A stretch of DNA of 34,465 bases, from contig WGER01000020.1 of NCBI GenBank assembly GCA_015492645.1, forward strand, positions 1 through 34,465. Reading direction: 5' to 3'. Below, piece after piece: positions 1-6,355 of the stretch. The notes under the pieces were generated by a model. It did not search any database, had not been told where the DNA came from, and saw only the letters and a program-made list of their open reading frames with translations. Positions within the stretch are counted from its first letter, which is position 1; every line of letters starts with the position of its first letter. This DNA comes from Nitrospirota bacterium. GTDB taxonomy: Bacteria; Nitrospirota; Thermodesulfovibrionia; Thermodesulfovibrionales; JdFR-85. Both the position numbers and the translations under genes were made by a program.

Positions 1-633
1 GCAGACCTTATTGTTGCCTGTTATGGTCCGGCTGTTGGAGTGTTTGGTAAATACGAGCGGGTTGAAAAGGCTGATGGAACGCCAGTGGAGATACCCGAAC
101 TCCTTGAACTTGCCCGCAGGGCAGCCCGCGATGCCATAGCAGGAGAGTTTCAGGGCGATAGTGTCTCCACTCTCTACTATGTCTGGGCAAATCTTTATGG
201 TATCTCTGAGCAGGCATGGGATGATGCCAGGCTGGTGGTTCAGATTGGTGGGGAGGATGAAGACCCCTTTGAGGTTGCCCACAGGCATGGAATATTTGTG
301 GTGAATGGCTCAAAGTGTCGTCTGGCTCTGCTTAAAGACAGGGCAAACCGTCGTGGGATTGGAGTAGACCAGAATCCTCCTTTCATTGATACCCTGCACA
401 GGGCTATGCTTTACTGGAAAGAAGAAAATAGAGGAGAACTTGTGTCCTATCTGGCAGAACGAGGTCTTCTTGAGGACGGTCCATTCTGGAAACTTGCCCA
501 GGCACTTTTTGAGGTTCTGCCAAAGGATATTGAAGACTGGAAAATCATCCATGCCTTATTGATCGAAAGAGAAACCCTCAAGGCTGAGGGCAAGAAAAGG
601 GCAGTAGTAACCGAACAGCCTGATTTATTGTAA
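1..633 (+). CDS. DUF1156-type DNA methylase, C-terminal part (5' end outside window)
   Basis: The reading frame is open from base 1 (it begins ADLIVACYGPAVGVFGKY), so the gene starts before the window; 210 codons are visible to the TAA at 631-633. The segment resembles the C-terminal region of large adenine-specific DNA methylases with an N-terminal DUF1156 domain (COG1743 type), which are usually around 900-1000 residues. The catalytic NPPY-type motif would lie upstream and cannot be seen. Support comes from context: a DUF499 ATPase follows on the same strand, and DUF1156 and DUF499 proteins are known partners in defence islands of bacteria and archaea. It would modify host DNA as the self-marking arm of such a system. 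The next gene starts 9 bp downstream, so they are probably co-transcribed. Confidence is moderate because only the tail is visible. Confidence 0.72.
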   Translation, partial: ADLIVACYGPAVGVFGKYERVEKADGTPVEIPELLELARRAARDAIAGEFQGDSVSTLYYVWANLYGISEQAWDDARLVVQIGGEDEDPFEVAHRHGIFVVNGSKCRLALLKDRANRRGIGVDQNPPFIDTLHRAMLYWKEENRGELVSYLAERGLLEDGPFWKLAQALFEVLPKDIEDWKIIHALLIERETLKAEGKKRAVVTEQPDLL

Positions 634-642
634 AATTAAAAC

Positions 643-969
643 ATGGAAACCAGGGTTAAAATAAATGATTCAATTCTGAATGGATACCTACAATGTTTAA
701 AGGAGCGGTTTGGTTCTCATTTGAGCAAAGTTATCCTTTATGGCTCCCGTGCAAGGGGGGATTTTTATGAGACTTCTGATTATGACCTGATTGTCATACT
801 TGATGAGGTTACAAAAGAAACCTATGACATCCTGGATGAGATATCAGGGGAATTTCTCTATAAATATGGAGTTATTTTGTCGGCCATTGCAGTTACAGAT
901 AAAGAGTTTAAAGAGCAGATATACGATCCTCTGCTTATGAATATCAAAAAAGAAGGAATAACATTGTGA
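643..969 (+). CDS. MNT-family nucleotidyltransferase, no HEPN partner adjacent
   Basis: A 108-residue protein of the minimal nucleotidyltransferase (MNT) fold. The signature GSRARGDFYETSDYD, about residues 31-45, is an exact GSx10DxD match with both metal-binding aspartates present. Such proteins usually transfer AMP or another nucleotide to a partner, classically neutralising a HEPN RNase toxin in MntA/HepT pairs. No HEPN gene (short helical protein with Rx4-6H) adjoins it; neighbours are a DUF1156 methylase 9 bp upstream and a DUF499 ATPase 20 bp downstream. It may therefore modify a component of that defence module, which is inference. No clear Shine-Dalgarno sequence precedes the ATG, so translation may depend on read-through from the upstream gene. 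The C-terminal part is short but intact, so it does not look truncated. Confidence 0.85.
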   Translation: METRVKINDSILNGYLQCLKERFGSHLSKVILYGSRARGDFYETSDYDLIVILDEVTKETYDILDEISGEFLYKYGVILSAIAVTDKEFKEQIYDPLLMNIKKEGITL

Positions 970-989
970 GTGATTTAAGGGAGGGATAG

Positions 990-3791
990 ATGTCTCAACT
1001 CAAACCCTGGTATGCTGTTGCTATTCCTCATGAAGACATAAGGAAAGGAAGACTTGAGGAGTCTGTTTTTGCTGCCAATCTATGGGCGGTGGTTCAGGGC
1101 ACAGCACCTGAAATCTACCTTGACCCTGTAGAGTTTTATCATAAAACCTTCATGACCGTTGGTCTCAGAAATATCCTTTTAAAAGTTGCGAAGGCGCTAA
1201 AAGGAGATGCAGATGCGGGCGATAGGATTATCAGCCTTCAGACCACTTTTGGAGGAGGTAAGACCCATACACTAATTGCATTGTGGCATATGGCTAAGAA
1301 CTTATCAAAAATTTTAGGTTCAGACAATTTAGTAGAGATAAAAAATCTTCTTGAAGGACATGTTCCGGACAAGCCGATTAATGTAGCGGTCTTTACAAAT
1401 CATACATGCGATGCCACACAGGGTCGTCAAACACCCGATGGTGTTCATACCAGGACATTATGGGGAGAGATTGCCCTTCAATTGGGAGGCAGAGAACTTT
1501 ATGAGAAGGTCCGTATTAATGATGAGACCCAGAGAGTGCCTCAGGGTATATTTCTGGATATCTTAAGTGAGACATCTCCCTGCCTGATTCTTCTTGATGA
1601 GATCGCAGACTACTGCGTGGGAGCAGCAGCAGTGCCTGTTGGAGATACTACACTTGCAGACCAGACCATATCTTTTATTCAACAACTGGAGGAGGCAGTG
1701 GCTCAGGTGCCAGGAGCCGTGGTTGTTGCGACACTGCCCGCAAGTCGTTTAGAAGTGGCACAGAGTGAGAAAGGTCAGGAACTTTTTAGTGCACTGGAAA
1801 GGCGATTTCATAGGTTAGGGGCTGACATAAAGCCAGTTGGAGATGATGAAATATATGAGATAGTGCGAGCACGGCTTTTTGAATCTATTAACACAACTGA
1901 TGAACCAGATTATCCAGATAAGGTTGCCAAGGTGTATCAGGGCATGTATGCATCTCATGCTGGTGAGGTCCCACCAGAGGCTTCAAAAACTGCATATCGT
2001 GAGCAGATTAGAAGGGCTTTCCCCTTTCATCCCCTTGTGATAGATGCATTATATACTCGATGGGGTAGTCATCCAGATTTTCAGAGAACAAGAGGTGTTT
2101 TAAGGCTTCTTGCAAGCATAGTGGGTGATCTATGGTCACGCCGGGAAGGAAACACTCAGACACAGCACTTAATCCAGCCCTGTCATATAAGATGGTCTAT
2201 AGATGCACTCCATGCAGCCCTTACGAGGTTGTGGGGACCTGCTTATGAGGCTGTTGTGGCAGGTGATGTGCTTGGTGAAAGGTCAAATGCAGGGATAATT
2301 GATGAAGAAAGAGGCGGGGATTATCGCCGTGAGAAGATAGCTCAGGGACTGGCTTCCGCAATATTATTGGGTTCTTTTGGAGGCAAAGGACACCGTGTTG
2401 GGTTTAGTGCCAAAGAATTGAAACTTGCCACTGCTCGCTATGGGCTTAACTGGAATTATACTGATGGTGCCTTGCTTGAACTTGACAATCGTTGTTTTTA
2501 TTTACACTCAACTTCAGCAGCAGGACTGGGAAAGAGATACTGGTTTAGCACTAAACCGAGATTGACTAAATTGCTTGTGCAGTACAGACAACAGATTGGG
2601 GATGAGACATTTGATGATGAAATATTAGAAACATTAAGGATGCAAGTTCAGAAAGGAGCCACAGGACAGGCAACATGGCGGATAATTGTCAACCCAGAAA
2701 TAGATTTGCCTGAACAGAAGAGTCTGACCCTGCTGATACTTCATCCTTCACTTACATGGACTGAAAACGGTGGAGGAAAGGATGAGATAAAACGGATGAT
2801 TTTTCAGTTAAGTGAGCGTTGTGGGGCAAAAGATAGAATTTACAGGAATACTCTCCTTTTTCTGGTAACCAATCCAAGAGGATTGACAAAACTATACAAT
2901 GCATACAGGGAACGTGCAGCTCTGAGAGGAATTAAATCAGATTATTGGGACCAACTTGATGCTGATGACAGGGAGGAACTCAGCAAACGGCTTGAATCTG
3001 CTGAAAGGGCATCTGTTGAAGCACTTGGACCTGCTTATACAGTAGTCTGTCGCGTTTATGGTCATGAAATAGAGACATGTATTCTTCAAGATGCAAGAAC
3101 AAACTTTCAAGAACATCTTGATTACATCTGGAATACGCTTATTGAAGAAGAGGAGTGGATACTACGTCGCATTGGTTCAGTTATGTTACAGAAAGCAGGG
3201 CTTATTCCTGAAGAAGGGGGTATCAGGATAAGGGATGCTATAGATGCCTTTCTCCGATTTACAGACAAACCAATGATTGCCTCAAAAGAGGCTATAACTT
3301 CAGGACTTGAAATGGGATGTAGAGATGGAATCGTTGGCATTGGGCGTGGAACGAGTCTATCCAATCTAATGGCTCGTTACTGTAATGAGCATGTGTCAAT
3401 TGACCCTAATGAAGAAGGGCTATGGATTATTCCACCTTTTAAAGTTGAAAAGAGAGAGGAATCTGTAGCAGAAGGTGATACCTCATCTGTTGTTAAAGAA
3501 ATTTCAGATAAAGTCCAAATAGATAAGGGGATATCTGCAGAACCTTTAAAGACTAAAGGGACAGTAAGACGATTCAAAATTAAGGGTGCTGTCCCAGTTG
3601 AAAGTTACCCTGAACTTTTCCGTTGTTTTGTAAGTCCAGCAGTTCGTATGAATCTTAAAAAACTCCATCTTGGCATAGAGTTTGAGATGGAAGTTGGTGA
3701 AGGCAATGAACTTGACCCTAATGACCCAACACTGAAAGCAATGAAAGAAGCCGCTTCACAACTGGGGTTGGATTTTGAGATAGAGGAATAG
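990..3791 (+). CDS. DUF499 AAA+ family ATP-binding protein
   Basis: A 933-residue protein matching DUF499 ATPases (COG1483 type). A P-loop TTFGGGKTH is at residues 85-93 and a Walker B strand CLILLDEIADY near 198-208. The N-terminal stretch (PWYAVAIPHEDIRKG, then FAANLW) is also typical of the family, whose members are about 900-1100 residues, so this one is full length. A strong ribosome-binding site (AAGGGAGGG, 977-985) sits 4 nt before the ATG. DUF499 proteins are repeatedly found beside DUF1156 methylases and helicases in defence islands; their mechanism is not established, but they are assumed to couple ATP hydrolysis to DNA sensing or restriction. The C-terminal region around residues 830-870 is lysine/glutamate rich and looks like a linker before a final small domain. 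Its place directly after the methylase and MNT genes supports one operon. Confidence 0.88.
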   Translation: MSQLKPWYAVAIPHEDIRKGRLEESVFAANLWAVVQGTAPEIYLDPVEFYHKTFMTVGLRNILLKVAKALKGDADAGDRIISLQTTFGGGKTHTLIALWHMAKNLSKILGSDNLVEIKNLLEGHVPDKPINVAVFTNHTCDATQGRQTPDGVHTRTLWGEIALQLGGRELYEKVRINDETQRVPQGIFLDILSETSPCLILLDEIADYCVGAAAVPVGDTTLADQTISFIQQLEEAVAQVPGAVVVATLPASRLEVAQSEKGQELFSALERRFHRLGADIKPVGDDEIYEIVRARLFESINTTDEPDYPDKVAKVYQGMYASHAGEVPPEASKTAYREQIRRAFPFHPLVIDALYTRWGSHPDFQRTRGVLRLLASIVGDLWSRREGNTQTQHLIQPCHIRWSIDALHAALTRLWGPAYEAVVAGDVLGERSNAGIIDEERGGDYRREKIAQGLASAILLGSFGGKGHRVGFSAKELKLATARYGLNWNYTDGALLELDNRCFYLHSTSAAGLGKRYWFSTKPRLTKLLVQYRQQIGDETFDDEILETLRMQVQKGATGQATWRIIVNPEIDLPEQKSLTLLILHPSLTWTENGGGKDEIKRMIFQLSERCGAKDRIYRNTLLFLVTNPRGLTKLYNAYRERAALRGIKSDYWDQLDADDREELSKRLESAERASVEALGPAYTVVCRVYGHEIETCILQDARTNFQEHLDYIWNTLIEEEEWILRRIGSVMLQKAGLIPEEGGIRIRDAIDAFLRFTDKPMIASKEAITSGLEMGCRDGIVGIGRGTSLSNLMARYCNEHVSIDPNEEGLWIIPPFKVEKREESVAEGDTSSVVKEISDKVQIDKGISAEPLKTKGTVRRFKIKGAVPVESYPELFRCFVSPAVRMNLKKLHLGIEFEMEVGEGNELDPNDPTLKAMKEAASQLGLDFEIEE

Positions 3792-3840
3792 TATAGGAAT
3801 TTATTTAGTCCATAACTATTTTTATAGAGAGGAAGGGAAA

Positions 3841-4785
3841 ATGCCTTATGCAGTCTATGTCAATTTTCCAAACAATAAAGCAATAATCCATTCTGAAGAT
3901 TGCCCTATATTCAGAAACCGACGAAGTGATGAAACTCCTAATGGTTATTGGAGATGGGGATTTAATGACATTGAGTCTGCCTTAGACTTTGCCAGACAAA
4001 CAGGCAGAAAAACCATAAGGCCTTGTGCCTTCTGTCTGAGAGATTTAGACATTCAAGGTGGTGAGCAACAAGAGAATGAGCATGATGAACAGTTTGAAGA
4101 GAACCGTGAAAACCCATACGTAGACAAAATTGAGGATATTAAAAACAATGCGGAAATATATCATAAGAACTTTTATGAGCATTTCCCCTTCAGTGGACCA
4201 AGTCTTTATTTCCACAGAAGATCTTTAGAAACGAGGTCATTCTTACGCCATTCATGTGATTCTCCTGAGTTCATTCAACACCTTGAGTATGTATATGCCA
4301 CTCTTGCCTCCTGGGGCATGCACAGGATGGGAAGAGGTGGCCCTAAGATGGTTGAGTTTGAGAGTTTCAAAAAAAGCATATGTTCAGTAAAAGACCTTAT
4401 TGTGCGATTACAAGAAGTTGCTGTAGATAATATCGATGATGCAACATGGGATAGCCTTAGAAGAGTCTTCATGGGAATCAACATAATGAAAAGTGGCTCT
4501 AAACTTGTAGGACATTCAAAAGTAATGGCCCAGATGATTCCCAATCTGGTTCCTCCAATTGATAGAGAACATACCTTGAGATATTTAAGAGGTAATACCG
4601 CAGTCCCTTACAGCCCTGAGAGCCAATGGAGAATGATGAAAGAGATAATTTCCTTGTTTTACATTCCATTACTTCAGGATCATGATTTTGTGGAAATGCT
4701 CATTCATTGGAGAGATGACCAGCAGTATCCATGGGATACATCAGAATTCAAAATAATTGACAACCTCATAATTGGAGCCACCTGA
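3841..4785 (+). CDS. Uncharacterised protein with Ada-like His/Cys N-terminus, last gene of defence operon
   Basis: I do not recognise a named family for this 314-residue protein. The N-terminal 75 residues carry a pattern like an Ada-type zinc site: HSEDCP near residues 17-22 and RPCAFC near 60-65, that is H-x3-C followed by C-x2-C. An acidic linker rich in Glu/Gln (about 77-100) follows. The remainder is an apparently helical domain of about 210 residues with the conserved-looking segments YATLASWGMHRMG and SKVMAQMIPNLVPPIDREHT. There is no signal peptide or membrane segment. A purine-rich ribosome-binding site (GAGAGGAAGGG) precedes the ATG. It lies 49 bp after the DUF499 gene on the same strand and is the last gene before the composition shift, so it is probably the terminal member of the defence operon. 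Function is unknown; nucleic-acid binding through the zinc site is a guess. Confidence 0.75.
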   Translation: MPYAVYVNFPNNKAIIHSEDCPIFRNRRSDETPNGYWRWGFNDIESALDFARQTGRKTIRPCAFCLRDLDIQGGEQQENEHDEQFEENRENPYVDKIEDIKNNAEIYHKNFYEHFPFSGPSLYFHRRSLETRSFLRHSCDSPEFIQHLEYVYATLASWGMHRMGRGGPKMVEFESFKKSICSVKDLIVRLQEVAVDNIDDATWDSLRRVFMGINIMKSGSKLVGHSKVMAQMIPNLVPPIDREHTLRYLRGNTAVPYSPESQWRMMKEIISLFYIPLLQDHDFVEMLIHWRDDQQYPWDTSEFKIIDNLIIGAT

Positions 4786-4813
4786 GTGCTATCAAAATAA
4801 CCTCCGATAGTAT

Positions 4814-4935
4814 ACACAGGCGGTGTGCCGAATAGCAGAGGTCGGATATCAGAGGTGAGAAGTCGGATTTTTCCTTAGTTCTCTGACCTCTGACTTCAGC
4901 CTTCTGACCTCTGTTTTTTGGCATACCGCCTGTGT
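4814..4935. repeat. Palindromic MITE-like element between defence operon and core genes
   Basis: The ends are 16-bp inverted repeats, ACACAGGCGGTGTGCC (4814-4829) and GGCATACCGCCTGTGT (4920-4935), pairing at 15 of 16 positions. Between them are short repeated motifs in opposite orientation: AGAGGTCGGA and AGAAGTCGGA on the left, and two copies of TCTGACCTCTG on the right. The whole can fold into a long imperfect hairpin. Size and structure fit a miniature inverted-repeat element or an intergenic palindromic repeat. It encodes nothing, no transposase is nearby, and I see no convincing target-site duplication. It could also act as a transcription stop for the upstream operon, although the only T-run (4914-4919) lies inside the right arm. 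Confidence 0.6.
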
Positions 4936-5022
4936 CTCAATCCTGTTTTGTATAGATATGATAATGAACAAGAGTTTGAAGAAGATAAAGAAGAGGAATT
5001 CAATTCCTTGAAAGATTTATAA
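4936..5022 (+). pseudogene. Possible 3' remnant of a gene truncated by the palindromic element
   Basis: Immediately right of the inverted repeat, one frame reads LNPVLYRYDNEQEFEEDK, then a few acidic residues, NSLKDL and a TAA at 5020-5022. It has the look of an acidic, soluble protein C-terminus rather than random sequence, and it stops 6 bp before the yggU start, as an upstream operon neighbour would. In-frame sequence further left lies within the repeat and meets a stop at 4891-4893, so no full gene exists. In many bacteria DivIVA-like or YggT genes precede yggU; an acidic tail would suit a DivIVA-like protein, but identity is a guess. It could also be coincidence. Confidence 0.28.
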
Positions 5023-5028
5023 TATCTT

Positions 5029-5289
5029 ATGTCCAGACAGAGTACAGGAAAAAAGGGCAGGGTTGTCCTTTCTGTGAGGGTGCAGCCGCGGGCCTCACGG
5101 AATGAGGTATTACAATGCGGGGATGGGTCCCTGAAGGTGAGGGTGACAGCACCAGCAGAGGGTGGAAGGGCGAACAGGATGCTCCTGGAAGTCCTTGCCG
5201 AGCATTTTGGGGTGAGGCGATCCTGTGTCAGGATAATCAGTGGTGAGACCTCAAGGAACAAGAAGATAGAGATAGATGAGGGCAGATGA
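5029..5289 (+). CDS. yggU: DUF167 / YggU family protein
   Basis: An 86-residue protein of the DUF167 (YggU) family. The typical core is present: VRVQPRASRNEV near residues 17-28, KVRVTAPAEGGRAN near 36-49, then a hydrophobic helix LLEVLAEHFGV and the closing IISGETSRNK. The biochemical role of this widespread small family is not established. The length is normal (usually 80-110). No good Shine-Dalgarno lies before the ATG, fitting an ancestral coupling to an upstream gene now lost (see the remnant ending 6 bp before). Its end overlaps the ribD start by 14 bp, so yggU, ribD and the helicase gene are transcribed and probably translated together. Confidence 0.88.
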   Translation: MSRQSTGKKGRVVLSVRVQPRASRNEVLQCGDGSLKVRVTAPAEGGRANRMLLEVLAEHFGVRRSCVRIISGETSRNKKIEIDEGR

Positions 5290-6355
5290 TACTGTATACA
5301 TAAAGAGGGTGCTGAGGCTTGCCAGGAGGGCAGAGGGGATGACGAGTCCCAACCCGATGGTGGGTGCCCTTCTGGTGAAGGATGGAGATGTCCTTGCTGA
5401 GGACTTTCACAGGAGGGCAGGGACACCCCATGCAGAGGCCCTGGTGCTCCGGAAGGCGGGTAAAAGGGCAGAGGGTGCCACCCTTTATGTGAATCTCGAG
5501 CCCTGTTGTCATACAGAGAAGCGGACCCCGCCATGCACAGAGGCGATAATAAGGGCGGGTGTGAAGAGGGTGGTGGCCTCCATGATTGATCCAAATCCGA
5601 AGGTCTCGGGCAGGGGGATTGAGATGCTCCGGAATGCAGGCATAGAGGTTGATGTGGGTATCTGTGAGGCGGAGGCGAGGAGGCTGAACGAGGCGTATGA
5701 GAAGTACATCACAACAGGGCTCCCCTTTGTCACCCTCAAGGTGGCCATGAGCCTGGATGGAAAGGTGGCGCTTCCCACAGGGGAGTCGAAATGGATAACC
5801 TCTGAGAAGTCAAGGAGGATGGTCCAGAGAATGAGGGCAGCCCATGACTGTATACTGACCGGCATTGGTACTGTCAGGGCAGATGATCCATCCCTCACGG
5901 TGAGGCTCAGGGCAGGGAGGTCACCCACCAGGGTGGTGGTGGACCCCCACCTGGATATTGATCCCGGGGCAAAGATACTGATGACACCTCCCGATACCAT
6001 CCTGGTGACCGAAGTGACAGGGGGAGAGAAGATGGAGAAACTTCTCAACAGAGGCATAGAGATCATGACCTATAAGGATGGACTCGACTTCCAGTGGCTC
6101 ATGAGGAGACTTGGTGAAAAGGGGTTTGTCTCTGTGATGGTGGAGGCCGGCTCTACACTGCCATCTTATATGTTGAGGGCTGGGGTGGTAGATAAGGTGG
6201 TCTTCTTTGTGGCACCAAAGATTCTGGGTGGTAGAGATTCATTCCCTGCCATTGGAGGCCCATCCTGTGGGAGGCTGAAGGAGGCATATCAACTAAAGGA
6301 TCTGAAGGTGAAAAGGGTAGGAGAAGACCTGATGATAGAAGGTTATCTCAGATGA
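5276..6355 (+). CDS. ribD: Bifunctional riboflavin biosynthesis protein RibD (deaminase/reductase)
   Basis: A 359-residue protein carrying both RibD activities: deamination of the pyrimidine from GTP cyclohydrolase II, then NADPH reduction of the ribose side chain, two early steps of riboflavin synthesis. The N-terminal deaminase half has SPNPMVG (24-30), the zinc/catalytic HAE (52-54) and PCCHTEKRTPPC (76-87). The C-terminal reductase half begins around 147 (LPFVTLKVAMSLDGKVA) and contains the substrate loop TGIGTVRADDPSLTVR and the late motif VEAGSTLPS. Length is normal for the fused enzyme. The ATG overlaps yggU by 14 bp and the stop overlaps the next gene as ATGA, indicating translational coupling. 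No FMN riboswitch-like leader and no ribE/ribAB genes are in the window, so the pathway is dispersed. Confidence 0.97.
   Translation: MRADDTVYIKRVLRLARRAEGMTSPNPMVGALLVKDGDVLAEDFHRRAGTPHAEALVLRKAGKRAEGATLYVNLEPCCHTEKRTPPCTEAIIRAGVKRVVASMIDPNPKVSGRGIEMLRNAGIEVDVGICEAEARRLNEAYEKYITTGLPFVTLKVAMSLDGKVALPTGESKWITSEKSRRMVQRMRAAHDCILTGIGTVRADDPSLTVRLRAGRSPTRVVVDPHLDIDPGAKILMTPPDTILVTEVTGGEKMEKLLNRGIEIMTYKDGLDFQWLMRRLGEKGFVSVMVEAGSTLPSYMLRAGVVDKVVFFVAPKILGGRDSFPAIGGPSCGRLKEAYQLKDLKVKRVGEDLMIEGYLR

Noticed and set aside
4831-4915. CRISPR-like repeats of AGAGGTC/TCTGACCTC
   Set aside because: Units are short, irregular and partly inverted, with no spacers of constant length; explained as the interior of a palindromic element.
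4896-5594. 232-residue minus-strand reading frame
   Set aside because: It runs antisense to yggU and ribD, which have clear family motifs, and its own composition is Ser/Pro-rich with no recognisable domain.
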